From: Ottelia alismoides
Lineage: Eukaryota; Streptophyta; Magnoliopsida; Alismatales; Hydrocharitaceae
Length of the DNA: 64,000 nt
Direction: 5' to 3'
Assembly (NCBI GenBank): GCA_037367405.1
Contig: JAZKJV010010538.1
Location: 28,554-92,553, forward strand
The notes under the pieces are model-generated. The model had not been told where the DNA came from and made no database searches. It saw only the letters and a program-made list of their open reading frames with translations. Both the position numbers and the translations under genes were made by a program. The stretch's first letter is position 1; each line of letters begins with the position of its first letter. This document shows positions 36,969-47,245 of the stretch, one piece after another.

Positions 36969-37931
36969 ATGTTCATGCGTTCCGCTGCGTCCAAGGCCGT
37001 CGCAGGCTCATCTGCTCCTCGCCACCGCGAGCTTTGGCTCCTTGGACAGCCGCCTCTTCAGAAATATGTCGACTATGTCGAGGATCTGGGCGGAGACCCT
37101 CTGGTTGTCCGGCGACAGGCCGTTGACGAGTGGCGTGAGGCCAATGAGGTCTATCACCGTCTGGAGAAAAAGGAGGCGGGCCTCGTCGACCGGCTGTCCT
37201 CCAAGCCCTTGCCTGCCTCGCTCGGGGGCCAACTGGCCAAGGTGACGGCTGATCCCCGCTACCAGGCCTCTTTCGGCGAACTACCCAACCGCATCGCTCT
37301 CGTCGAGCTGGACACCCTGATCGTCCCTCAGTCGTTCATCAATCTCGACCATAGCGAGCGTCTGCAGAAGCGGCTGAAGCCGAAGCCGACGGCTGCCGAG
37401 CTGTTCGATTTCTGCCTGCCATTGAACCGCGACGAGGCGCCCGTTCATGCCCGCCAGATCGGTCGCAGGAAATATCTCTTCTGGTCCCACTCATCGGATT
37501 TCCGCTTCCAGGATCTGGCACTGCTTATCCCTGGACAGGTGACAAGTTTTCACAATATAGGCCCGGTCGCCAAAGTCCTCGCCGTCTCCCTGGGCTATGG
37601 GTCGAATTTCCTCAGCGTCATTGAATCGGACAATCGCATTCTCCTTCATAACGGCCATCATCGCGCCCATGCCTTGAGGGCCGCGGGCGTGAAATGGGCC
37701 CCTGCCATCATTCAAACGGTGACGCGCCGCGACGAGCTGAACCTGACCGCCTCCGGTAACGTGACCGAAGATCCGGCCTTCTTTTTCAAGTCTCCGCGTC
37801 CACCTTTGCTGAAGGACTATTTTGACGAGAGGATCAGCAAGATCCTGCACGTCAAACCGGTCGTGCGGACCATTGAAGTCAGCGTCGAGATCAACGAGTA
37901 CGAAACCGCTGATTTCGCAGAGCCTGGGTAA
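36969..37931 (+). CDS. ParB/sulfiredoxin-like protein in the GG-peptide operon, 320 aa
   Basis: The first ~100 residues are helical. The middle starts ALVELDTLIVPQSFINLDHSE, like the first box of ParB/Srx-fold proteins, and residues ~222-240 read RILLHNGHHRAHALRAAG, like the GHxR nucleotide-binding box of that fold. I infer a ParB/Srx-type domain; members of this superfamily include nucleotide hydrolases and kinases, so a role in modifying the peptide is possible. A C-terminal region of ~80 residues carries FFFKSPRPPLLKDYFDERI. There is no signal peptide or membrane segment. It ends six bases before the HlyD start and must be co-transcribed with it. Confidence 0.6.
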   Translation: MFMRSAASKAVAGSSAPRHRELWLLGQPPLQKYVDYVEDLGGDPLVVRRQAVDEWREANEVYHRLEKKEAGLVDRLSSKPLPASLGGQLAKVTADPRYQASFGELPNRIALVELDTLIVPQSFINLDHSERLQKRLKPKPTAAELFDFCLPLNRDEAPVHARQIGRRKYLFWSHSSDFRFQDLALLIPGQVTSFHNIGPVAKVLAVSLGYGSNFLSVIESDNRILLHNGHHRAHALRAAGVKWAPAIIQTVTRRDELNLTASGNVTEDPAFFFKSPRPPLLKDYFDERISKILHVKPVVRTIEVSVEINEYETADFAEPG

Positions 37932-37937
37932 CCGCCA

Positions 37938-39257
37938 ATGAGCGTCCAGGTTGATAGTCCTGTCAGGCCCGCGCCGCCTCCCTCATCGCCATCCCTGTTT
38001 CGCCAGGAGGTGCTTGATGAGAACCGCTCGTCCTGGCTCGGACCCATCCTGATCGAGCCGACGCCTCGCTCGCGCGCGATGATCTGGGCCGCCGCTCTCA
38101 TCGGAGTGGGCTTTGTGGCCCTTCTGATCTTTGGAACGGCGAGCAGGAAAGTCGCCATGACCGGCTGGGTGGTGCCGGAGCATGGTCTTGCGCGCGTCGT
38201 CGCCTCGCAGCCCGGGGTGGTCTCCACCATTCTCGTGCAGGAGGGAAGCCAGGTCACCAAGGGAACGCGGCTTCTCACCCTTTCCGGCGAGCTTCATACC
38301 CAGAGCCTCATGGGGGCCCGCGAAGAGGCCGTCCGGCGGCTCATCGAGCGTCGCGACAGCATCGTGCGGACACGCTCGACCCAGGATGCTCTTTTCGACC
38401 AGCAGGCGCGCGATATGAACCTGCGCCTGACGGCGCTGCAGTCCGAGCGCGCGCTGCTGAACCGGGAGATTGAGCTCCAACAGTCACGTCTCGCGCTCAG
38501 CAGGCAAATGGTCGCCCGCGAAACCGAGATGCGGGCGCGAGGCCTCATTCCCCTCCCGCGCCTGCAGCGGACCCAGCAGGAAGAGCTGGACCAGTCCTCA
38601 AGGCTACAGAGCCTTCAGCGCAACCTCAGCACCCTGGAGCGCGAGCTCCTCGGTCTTCAGAACCAGATCACCGAGCATCCGCTGCGCCAGCTTGCTCAGG
38701 CACAGCAGGCTGACCGCGACCTCTCGACCCTCGAGCAGGAGATTGCAGAGGCCGAATCCCGCCGTGGGATCGTGGTCGTCGCGCCCGAAAACGGCATCGT
38801 CACCGGCATTCTCGCGGACCGCGGTGCAAGCGTAACGGCAGGTACGCCTCTGCTGACGATCGTGCCGGCCCAGTCTGTCATGCAGGTGCATCTTTACAGC
38901 CCCAGCCGGGGTGTTGGGTTTCTCGCGCCGGGCCAGAAGGTTCTCTTGCGCGTCCAGGCCTTTCCCTACCAACGGTTCGGCTTCCAGGAGGGCACGGTCA
39001 CGGCGGTTTCGAGGACAGCCTCTGCTCCCTCGGAGCTGCCCCCCCACATTGCCGGCGTGAGCGGGGCGAGCGCATCCACCGAGCCCGTCTACCGCGTCAC
39101 CGTCGCCCTCAAGAGCCAGACGGTTCAGGCCTATGGCCAGAGCACACAGCTCCAGTCCGGCATGCGGGTTGAGGCTGATGTGCTGGTGGATTCGCGCCGG
39201 CTGATTGAATGGATGTTCGACCCGCTTCTCGCCATTACCGGTCGGTGGACGCGATGA
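37938..39257 (+). CDS. HlyD-type membrane-fusion protein of peptide export, 439 aa
   Basis: A short cytoplasmic part is followed by one membrane helix (ALIGVGFVALLIFGTAS, about residues 52-70). The first lipoyl half (GLARVVASQPGVVSTILVQEGSQVTKGTRLL), a long coiled coil of ~170 residues, the second half (VVAPENGIVTGILADRGASV) and a barrel domain follow. This is the layout of adaptors for C39-type bacteriocin exporters. It overlaps the transporter start by four bases (ATGA, 39254-39257). It should link the inner-membrane transporter to TolC across the periplasm. Confidence 0.9.
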   Translation: MSVQVDSPVRPAPPPSSPSLFRQEVLDENRSSWLGPILIEPTPRSRAMIWAAALIGVGFVALLIFGTASRKVAMTGWVVPEHGLARVVASQPGVVSTILVQEGSQVTKGTRLLTLSGELHTQSLMGAREEAVRRLIERRDSIVRTRSTQDALFDQQARDMNLRLTALQSERALLNREIELQQSRLALSRQMVARETEMRARGLIPLPRLQRTQQEELDQSSRLQSLQRNLSTLERELLGLQNQITEHPLRQLAQAQQADRDLSTLEQEIAEAESRRGIVVVAPENGIVTGILADRGASVTAGTPLLTIVPAQSVMQVHLYSPSRGVGFLAPGQKVLLRVQAFPYQRFGFQEGTVTAVSRTASAPSELPPHIAGVSGASASTEPVYRVTVALKSQTVQAYGQSTQLQSGMRVEADVLVDSRRLIEWMFDPLLAITGRWTR

Positions 39258-41370
39258 TCCCAACCATCAAGTCGGCCTTCTGGTCAAAGCAGGATGTTCC
39301 CCTTGTCATGCAGATCGAGGCGGCGGAATGCGGCCTTGCCTGCCTCACCATGATTGCAACGCATCATGGTCATGAGGTGAGTCTGCGCGACATGCGGCGC
39401 CGCTATGGGATCTCCCTCAAAGGTGCCACCCTCGCCGACCTCATCAAGGTGGCCGACCATGTGGGATTTGCCGCCCGTCCCCTTCGCCTTGATGTCGAAG
39501 AACTTCCCGAACTGACGCTCCCCTGCATTCTGCATTGGGACCTCAACCACTTTGTCGTGCTGGTACGGGTGACCAAGACCCATATCGTCCTCCACGATCC
39601 TGCCCAGGGCATCCGCTCGGTCACGTTGGAGGATGCCTCACGTCACTTCACCGGGTCGCGCTGGAACTGACCCCAACCAGCCGCCTTGAGAAGCGGCAGG
39701 CCAAGGCCCGCATGCGGGTTCGCGACGTGATCGGACAGGTGCGAGGCCTCTCGCGCGTCATGACGCTGCTGTTGGTCCTTGCCGTCGTCATCGAACTGTT
39801 CGGCATCATTGCGCCGCTGTTCATCGGCTGGATCGTGGATCATGTGCTGGTGGCAGCCGACCGTGATCTCTTGAGCACCCTGGCTCTGGCCTTCGGGCTG
39901 ATCCTCGCCTTGCGCCTGGTGCTGACGGCCGCACGCAGCCTCTATCTCCTGCACTTCAATTCGCAAATTCGGCTTCAGGCTCGCAGTAACCTGTTCCAGC
40001 ATCTCGTCAATTTGCCAAACCCCTATTTCGAGACGCGGCATATCGGCGATATCGTTGCGCGTTTCGGTTCCCAGGAGCGCATCCTGCGGGCTGTGACCGA
40101 GGAGATGGTGGAGATCCTTCTCGACGGAGCCTTGTGCCTCATCACCCTGATTGTGATGTTCATCATCGCCCCGGACATCACGGCGCTCGTTGTTGCCGGT
40201 GCCCTCGCCTATGCGGGTCTGAGGCTTGCCTCCTATTCCTATCTGAAGAACCTGAGCGCTGAGGAGATTGTCTGGTCAGCGCGCAGGGACAGCCATTTTC
40301 TTGAGACCATTCGGGGCATCCGCGCCATCAAGCTGTTCAACGGTCAGATGGATCGCCGGATCGAATGGCTCAATCTGACGGTGCAGAGCATGAACCGTCA
40401 GATCGATGCGGATCGCTTGCGTATCGCGTTTCGGATCGCCAACGCGCTTCTTCTCGGACTTCTCTACATTGCCGTTGTCTGGCTCGGCGCCAACCGCGTC
40501 CTCGAGGGCGCCTTCTCCATCGGCCTTCTCCTGGCCTTCATCACTTACAAGGATCAGTTCCTCACGCGCGTCAGCGCGCTGATCGACAACGGGTTCGAGG
40601 TGAGGATGCTCCAGCTTCACGCGGAGCGGCTTGCCGATATCGCCCAGGAGGCCCCTGAGGCGGCTGATCCCCCTGGCGTGACCCATGCGGCCGATCCCGG
40701 TGCAATCGACATCGAGCTGCGCAATGTCAGCTTCCGGTACAGTGAACACGAGCCCTGGATCCTCAGGCACGTCAATCTGCGCATCCGTGCCGGAGAATCC
40801 ATTGTGATCACGGGGCCATCGGGTGGTGGCAAGACGACGCTTCTCAAGCTCGTGGCAGGTCTCCTGCGGCCCTCCGAGGGCGAGGTTCTCGTCAACGGCC
40901 AGCCCATCGCCCAGTTCGGGCTCAACCGCTATCGCCGCCTGATGGGTGTCGTCATGCAGGATGACCATCTTTTTGCAGGCTCCATCGCCGACAACATCAC
41001 CTTCTTCTCCCCCGCAGCCGACCACGACGAGATCATTCGCTGTGCAAGACTTGCGGCGATCGATGAAGAGATTTCCGCCATGCCGATGGGCTATCACTCA
41101 CTGATCGGCGATATGGGAACCATCCTGTCCGGTGGCCAAAAGCAGCGTGTGCTCATCGCCCGAGCTCTCTACCGGAAGCCGCGGGTGATGATCCTTGATG
41201 AGGCAACAAGCCATCTCGATGTCGGCAATGAAAGGTCCGTCAGTGAGGCCCTGAAATCGACCCGCATGACCCGCGTGATGGTGGCTCACCGACCGGAAAC
41301 GATCCGCACGGCCGACCGTGAAGTGCCGCTTCGAGACGGGACGATCGCTTTGCCGATGCGCGCGATCTAG
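39254..41370 (+). pseudogene. C39-peptidase ABC transporter for GG-leader peptides, one frameshift
   Basis: The N-terminal C39 peptidase has Gln20 and catalytic Cys26 in MQIEAAECGLACL, His99 in HWDLNHFVVL and Asp115 in HDPAQG, so the triad is whole. Six membrane helices follow, then the ABC domain with Walker A GPSGGGKTTL, signature LSGGQKQR and Walker B VMILDEATSHLD. The frame breaks near 39655: FTG then VALELTPTSRLEKRQ. A run of G short by one base would restore it, so an assembly error is likely. These proteins cut the leader after GG and pump the peptide out. The upstream peptide is the natural substrate. Confidence 0.85.
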
Positions 41371-41441
41371 GGACGCGCGGCGAGCCCGTCCCGTGCCCGC
41401 AGGGTCCTCCTTGCGACACGTCCCGTCCTGGCTTTGGTCGT

Positions 41442-43390
41442 TCAGCGTGCCGGGTTGGGTGTTGAAGGGGGGGCGGTCCCCGTGCCGGTGCCTGGAACCG
41501 GACCCACAGCTGCCTCGGGCTCGGGCGTTGGGGCGAAGCCATCGACAGCCCGCTTTGCCGCAGCAAGGGCTGTGGCACTGAGCCGGGAAGCCACCTCATC
41601 GCGGCGGCGGCCTGCTTCTTCATCACCGCTCCGCGCTGCCAGAGCGAACCATTTGTAGCTTTCGGTGAGGCTCACGGGCACTCCCAGCCCGCGCGCGTGA
41701 AGGATCGCAAGGTTGTACTGGCTGTCGGCATAGCCATGGGCGGCAGCCCGCTTGAACCATGGGACTGCTGCAGCATGGTTCGACCTTCCGCCCCCCTCGC
41801 CTTCGGTCAGCATGACAGCGAGGTTGTGCATGGCCGCTGCATTGCCGGCTTCGGCCGCCCGCTGGTAGAGACTGCGTGCCCTGCTGACGTCACGTGGGAC
41901 CCCCTCACCCCGCTCGTGGAGGCTTGCAAGCCAATAGAGGGCTGGCACGATCCCAGCCTCTGCGGCGACCGCATAATGTTTGGCGGCCTGGGCAGGGTCG
42001 CGGGTTACGCCGCGACCCTCGCGGTAACGACCCGCGAGCTCAAAGGCGGCCCTGGGGTCCTTGCCTTCGGCGGCCGCGACCAGCTGGGCCAGGGCCGGGG
42101 CCGATGATGATGCGGGTTCGTGCCGGCGATCGTGGAGGGTGAGTTTCTGACGGAGCCGGTCGTGGTCGCGTCGTCAGCCAGCGGCCGGGTTGCCGTCTGC
42201 GGCGTCACAGGCGCTGATGGGCCGCTCCCCTCCCGCATCTTGGGCGTTGATAAAACCGGCCAGGCAACGATGCCCACCAGACACACTGCGCCGACAAGAC
42301 CAGTGACGAGCGCTCTTTTCAGCCAGGGCGGGATGCCAAGCTGCTGCCGAAGCTGGACCAGCCGGGCGGAGTGAGGTTCGCGCGACAGGTCCTCTGACCG
42401 CGCCTGGCCTTCGACGTTTCCAGGAGCGGTGTCGCCATGGGAGGGTGACGCTGGGAGGTCTTCCCAAGATTCCCGTCTCTCTGCGGTCGTATCGCGCCTG
42501 GGAGGAGGCCTGAGACGCGCGCCATCGGAGCGCTGCCTGGCTTTTACCAGCGGCGGTTCATCGGGCACGAGTTCTGCATGAATGGAGGCGAGTTGTTTGC
42601 GCAACCCGGTCAGGCCATCCTCCTCAACGCAATCCAACATGCGCTCCCGAAGGGCCTCCATGGCGGCCCATGCCGCTTCGAGACGCTGCTGATTCCAGCC
42701 AGCCTCCATCCGCTGGATCAGTCGCGCATGAAACGCTTGCAGTTCGACCGCGACCTCATCGGCGGCCGCGATGTCGCTCAGGACCCTATCCGCATCCTGG
42801 AGCAGCCTGAGGAACGTCATGACCCTCACGCTGCGCCCGCTTGTGCTGCGCAAGAGCGTTTCCAGATCAGCGATATGGTGGCGGAGCTCTTCAAGATCCG
42901 ACCGACCGACGCTCTGCGAGAGCCTGTCAGCCATGTCTTCGATCGCGCTCAGGAGCTCGTCGGTACGACCGTCGAGGTCGAAGGCCTTCCTCGAGGAACG
43001 AGCCCTTTCCATCCGTTCCGGTGCTGCAGCCGGTGGCGCCATCCGGCGGGACCGCGCGGGTCGTGATGTCCCTTGGTCATCGCGCGCCAGATCATCCATC
43101 TGGCTGCTGATCGCATCGAGAGCTTTTGTGGCGGAGGTTCGATCGGATCGCGGACCCGGGGATTTCCCTGCGGGCAACCCGTGATCAGTGACAAGGTGCG
43201 GATAGGATCTGCGGCGACCTCGTTTCCCATCCTCGTGATGCTCGCGTGGAGGGGTCGCCTGCGCCCGCTCCTTCGCAAGCTGCTCTTCCACGGATCGCGC
43301 GACGAAAGCGCGGAGCATGGCCGTCAGCGACGGTTCATCTGCGGTCTCGACCGTGGAAGCCCTTGAGTGATCGCGACGACGGGATGGCAT
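41442..43390 (-). pseudogene. SEL1-repeat membrane protein (PodJ-like layout), frameshifted
   Basis: The N-terminal ~340 residues are charged with helical parts (TDELLSAIEDMADRLSQSVGRSDLEELRHHIADLETLL) and no signal peptide. One membrane helix follows (RALVTGLVGAVCLVGIVAW, about residue 365). After it, SEL1-like repeats lie in two frames: AAFELAGRYREGRGVTRDPAQAAKHYAVAAEAG and PALYWLASLHERGEGVPRDVSRARSLYQRAAEAGNAAAMHNLAVML and so on. The frame breaks near 42110 and again near 41950. A cytoplasmic coiled coil, a membrane helix and periplasmic SEL1 repeats is the layout of PodJ-like polarity proteins. The peptidoglycan-binding domain of true PodJ is not seen. Confidence 0.65.
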
Positions 43391-43792
43391 GGCAAGCCCT
43401 GGGCTTCACAGGTTTACGCGTGCCCATGCGAGCTGGCTTTGGTCTGCTCCGGACCTGAGAGGCCGGGGCAAGCAATGGCCGCAAATGGAGCCGGAAGGGC
43501 AATCTCACGGTGGAGGAACATGGTTAACGCTTGGTTTCGGAGCCTCCGGAAACGCCAAACTGGCCTGTTTTTCTGCGAGAGTTGCAAAGCTTGGCGGGTG
43601 ACTACTCTCGGCCTTGAAGCGCTGCACCTCAAACCCCTGCGGCAATTCACGCGGCACGCCTTTGGGGAGCCCAAGAGCTGAGTGTCGGACACCATGCGGA
43701 CATGACGTCGCTCGCCATCGCATGACGGCTTGGAGGACGGTGGCGCGGGCGGCTGGCCAGAAACGGATGGGGCTTCGGCCCATCCCCGCAGC
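43391..43792. other. Intergenic stretch between two leftward genes
   Basis: A short leftward frame (about 43505-43726) has good codon use and ends EVQRFKAESSHPPSFATLAEKQ, but it has no ribosome site and no known domain; I do not call it a gene. No terminator is obvious. Confidence 0.35.
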
Positions 43793-45085
43793 TCACGTCG
43801 CAAGGCGCTTGGGGGGGAGCAGGAACTGGACCGATGGCTCCGGTGCCACCTGCCGGTTGGCCTGCACGATGGCAACTGTCAGGATGATCAGACAGGCCAC
43901 ATAGAAGCTGTTGAGCTGGTCATGGCCGAACAGGACATTGGTCAGGCCGAAGATTGTGTAGCCGCCGCTCAGCATCAGGGCGCATGCCACCCTGTCGGCA
44001 AAGCGCTCGTCACGTCGCGAACGGAAGGCCATCAGGACCGGGACAGCAAGAACGAGAACCAGCGCACCAATGCCTATCAGGCCCCGACCGACCCCCGTCG
44101 TGACGAACTCGTTGTGGAGATGGTTGTAGGGCGGCACATCAAAGCCATCCCTGGCCGCGATCCGTCGCACCTCGGCCACGGCGTTCTGGCTGCCATAGCC
44201 CAGGGGTCGCTCGGCAATCGCCTTGATGCCATAGACCCAGAGAATGGCCCGGTGCGAGGTGCTGGGGTCTCCCCGCATCAGGCTGTCCTGGCTCTCAAAA
44301 CCACGGGCGAGGGTCTCAAACCGTGACGGCAGCTTGGCAAAGACAAAGAGGCCGGCAAAGCCCACCAGAAGGAGCGCGACAAAGGCAAGGGCCTGCCGGC
44401 GATAGGCCTTGATGAGCTCACGCTGGCTGATGACGAGGATGACCGCAAAAAAGGGCAGCGCGATCAGAGCACCGCGCGTTTGTGACAGGATGGCGGCTGC
44501 AAGACCGCAGAAGGCGGCGAGGAGTGCGATCCAGCGCTGGTAGCCCCTCAGCCAGGATAGTCCGACTAGCGACAGTCCGGAGGCGAGCACGGCGATGTTC
44601 GAGAAGGGAATGGGATTGGCCATGCCGCCCTTGGCCCGATCATAGCCGAGGATGATCATCTGCACGAAGGCGATGGCAAATCCGAGGATGGCTCCGAAGC
44701 GGATCCCCCACAGGAACAGTTTCAGCACGTCGACCTGGAGCGTCCCCGCCATGGCGAGGATCAGGACTGGCAGGATTAGGAACTGTAGATAGGTCCCGAC
44801 ATCCTTCAGCCCCTCCCAAAAGCCCGGGAAAAACAGAGGCGAGACCCAGGTCGAGGCAAAATAGAGAAGGCTGACGCCACCGATCACGATGATGGCTCTG
44901 TCCAGCTGTGGGGACAGCTTTCCCGTTGCCAGCATGAACAGGGCATAGAAGACCCCGGCAAACAGCCAGATGGTCTCTAAACTGCCGAAGCCGAGTGGCA
45001 GGGCGCCGAGCAGCACTGCATAGAGGGCAGCTCCCCGGCGCGGATCGGTCACAAGCCCAATGATCCAGGACCAGCCACTTTGCAT
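43793..45085 (-). CDS. O-antigen ligase family membrane protein
   Basis: About eleven hydrophobic helices, a large loop between the last ones and the marks RGALIALPFFAV, RAILWVYGIKAIAERPLGYG and NHLHNEFVTTGVGRGLIG fit the Wzy_C/WaaL family. These proteins join a lipid-linked glycan to lipid A core or to another acceptor on the periplasmic face. The ATG at 45085 (MQSGWSWIIGLVTDP) opens straight into the protein; a longer start at 45232 adds 49 unlike residues. Together with CapD-type and deacetylase genes it supports surface-polysaccharide synthesis. Confidence 0.85.
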   Translation of the reverse strand: MQSGWSWIIGLVTDPRRGAALYAVLLGALPLGFGSLETIWLFAGVFYALFMLATGKLSPQLDRAIIVIGGVSLLYFASTWVSPLFFPGFWEGLKDVGTYLQFLILPVLILAMAGTLQVDVLKLFLWGIRFGAILGFAIAFVQMIILGYDRAKGGMANPIPFSNIAVLASGLSLVGLSWLRGYQRWIALLAAFCGLAAAILSQTRGALIALPFFAVILVISQRELIKAYRRQALAFVALLLVGFAGLFVFAKLPSRFETLARGFESQDSLMRGDPSTSHRAILWVYGIKAIAERPLGYGSQNAVAEVRRIAARDGFDVPPYNHLHNEFVTTGVGRGLIGIGALVLVLAVPVLMAFRSRRDERFADRVACALMLSGGYTIFGLTNVLFGHDQLNSFYVACLIILTVAIVQANRQVAPEPSVQFLLPPKRLAT

Positions 45086-45394
45086 CAGCGCGAGGGCTGG
45101 ATGTGCCTGTCCTTCGCCTGAGCGTTCCAATCCCTGATCCACGGCTTTGGCATGACGAATGTGAGGAGGCCAGGGTCTGACGGCCTCACCTTGCGGGGTG
45201 CTCTGAAGGCCATGATCCCCCGTCCTTGTCAATCAACCCGCAGAAAGCAACCGGAGGTCGTAGCGGGGACTGTCGCCTCAGGTGGGCTCGAGCGTATGAG
45301 CTGGCGACCTTACCTCCAAGACCGCAATACACTCGCCAGCAGCACATCCACCAAGGCAGGCCGCCTGAGCTACCTAGGCTCCGGGGCAAACAAA

Positions 45395-45419
45395 AGGCAC
45401 GGGAGGTGTTCCCGTGCCT
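45395..45419 (-). terminator. Terminator of the secreted-protein gene
   Basis: A perfect 10-base stem AGGCACGGGA/TCCCGTGCCT with a five-base loop (45405-45409). On the minus strand it is followed by TTTTGTTT, the layout of an intrinsic terminator for the gene ending at 45433. Confidence 0.85.
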
Positions 45420-45432
45420 GAAGGCTGCCGCA

Positions 45433-45858
45433 TCATGCCCGGGCTTTGCCGGGTCGTCTTTTGGATCGGTTACTGGTGCACCGGCCGCCCCGCGCATCCG
45501 CGGTCTGGGGCGTGACCCACTGCGTCTTGATGATGCCCATAGGGGTGCCGTTATTGCGGTAACCCGAGCAGCGAAGACCGATGATCTGGCCGACAACCAG
45601 CTTGTCCTGGGAGAAGTCCCGTTCCATCAGCGGCAGACACAGATCGGCGGTCGTCACGACGCGAAGGGTCTGCCAGCCGCGGACATTTTCGTTGCCCCCT
45701 GCCAGATATTCGAGGCGAACGATCTCCGGTCGCTTGTCGACCATGTGACGCATACCCTCGGCAATTGCCGAGGCACGGTCGGGGAAGAACATCAGCAGGC
45801 CACCGGTGATGCCGGCCAGAAGGAACCCTACTGTGATGGCGAAGGTGTTGTTGCGCAT
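45433..45858 (-). CDS. Secreted hypothetical protein, 141 aa
   Basis: ATG 45858 follows GGAGGG by six bases. The N-terminus MRNNTFAITVGFLLAGITGGLLMFF is a signal peptide or membrane anchor. The rest has two cysteines (DLCLPLMERD and GLRCSGYRNN) that could form a disulfide. No family is recognised. It has its own terminator and is likely a single-gene unit. Confidence 0.7.
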   Translation of the reverse strand: MRNNTFAITVGFLLAGITGGLLMFFPDRASAIAEGMRHMVDKRPEIVRLEYLAGGNENVRGWQTLRVVTTADLCLPLMERDFSQDKLVVGQIIGLRCSGYRNNGTPMGIIKTQWVTPQTADARGGRCTSNRSKRRPGKARA

Positions 45859-46264
45859 ATGTCGCCCTCCGTCGCTGAGACGCCGTATATGCGTACGGAG
45901 ATACCCTTGCGGCAGTTAACAGAGGTTAGCTCGTTGGCCGCAACTATCTGCGATTTTCGATAAAAGGCGGCGTAATCCCTTATGCCTTCGCCTTAGGGTG
46001 AACGGGAGGTGAAGGCGAAGGAGGCTGCGCCTGAAGGGGCTTTTCCCTGCACAAGCCCAGCCGGGAGACGACGTTCGCGGTCGCAGGAAACCTGAGCGCC
46101 CATCGAAAAGGTTCGGCCGGAACGGGTTTGCCGTGTCCGGCGCCGGGGGGCACGGGACTTTGTGCGCCGTCCGGTGAGCATGTGCCAGCGCTTCAATGCG
46201 CCTGCTGTTCGCAATCGGCGCCTATCCGCTCCCTGAGCAAAGCGGCTTGTAGCAGCGCTTTGCG
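45859..46264. other. Gene-free stretch with an inverted repeat
   Basis: A perfect 10-base inverted repeat CCTTCGCCTT (45985-45994) and AAGGCGAAGG (46012-46021) is present, loop 17, without T-run. It lies between two leftward genes. No gene is supported on either strand. Confidence 0.4.
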
Positions 46265-47036
46265 TCAGAATCTCATGTTCACGCCAAGGCGCTGCATCAG
46301 CATCGTGTTGCTGTACCGATAGGCAAAGCTCTCGCCGGGGAAGGTCGTCGGATCGGCCGCGTTCACGACCTTGTCCTGGAAATTGAAATAGAGCACCTCG
46401 AACTTGACGCTCAGATTGCTCGCAATGCGATGCTCGACGCCAGCACCGATCACATAGCCCGCACGGAAGCCCACTCCGGTCCAGTCCGGCGAGGTGTAGT
46501 TGAGTTCAGGCAGGGCAAGGGCCAGGCGGTTGCGGATCTGCGCCATGGCAAGGCCAGCCGTTCCGTAAAGGAGCGTATCGCCGAAGGCAAAGCCCGCCCG
46601 CACCCGCATCGAACCCCAGGCCCCGAAATTGGTCTCATAGCGCGAGTTGGTGTTCACGCCCGGAAAGATCGGGCCAGGATCGACCTTCGTGAAGCTGTTC
46701 TGGATCCTCACCGAGGCAAAGGCGAGATCGATCTCGGCGCCGGCCACGAAGGCACCCGACTGCGCATTGACGCCAGCTGTCAGCCCGAACACGCCCCCGC
46801 CGCCCAGGAACCGATCCCACGCGGAAAGAGCCCGTTGCTCACATCGAGTGTCAGGAGCGGTCCTGCGAACTGGCTGAGGCCTGCTCGCCCATCGCTCAGG
46901 CCAAGCCCGCCCGAAAACCCGACATAGGCACCGGACCAGTCCGGTCGCCCAAGGGGCTGGGCCTCGGCCGAACCCTTGCCGAACAAGGACGTGGCAGGGC
47001 TAGCAGCACGGCAGCGAGAAACGCAGTGCGCTTCAT
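46265..47036 (-). pseudogene. Outer-membrane beta-barrel protein, frameshifted N-terminal part
   Basis: ATG 47036 gives MKRTAFLAAVLLALP, a signal peptide. A shift near 46985 joins it to AEAQPLGRPDWSGAYVGFSGGLG, and another near 46790 to LTAGVNAQSGAFVAGAEIDLAF. The later strands (GSMRVRAGFAFGDTLLYGTAGLAMA, GAGVEHRIASNLSVKFEVLYFNF) and the last residues LGVNMRF fit the Omp25/Omp31 barrel type. It is a member of the same group as 33943, 60286 and 61270. It starts back-to-back with the sensor kinase gene to the right. Confidence 0.8.
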
Positions 47037-47245
47037 AATGAGATCCCTCCGCCAACCGAGGACGGGGGGTGAGTCCATCGGTACCAAGCTGAAAGTGTGG
47101 AGGGAATCTGAAGGATTAACGCTAATACTCCCTTAACAGCGGCATGGCTTCGCCGGCACTGAGATACCGACCGCCGAATGCTGCCGTCAGGTGCCTCCAG
47201 CCTTTAACCCGATCTGAAGCAATCAGGGCCATTCTACAGGGGAAC

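Noticed and set aside
43414..43875. Leftward 153-codon frame ahead of the O-antigen ligase 3' end
   Set aside because: It overlaps the ligase gene, lacks a ribosome site and has Ser/Arg/Pro-rich shadow composition.
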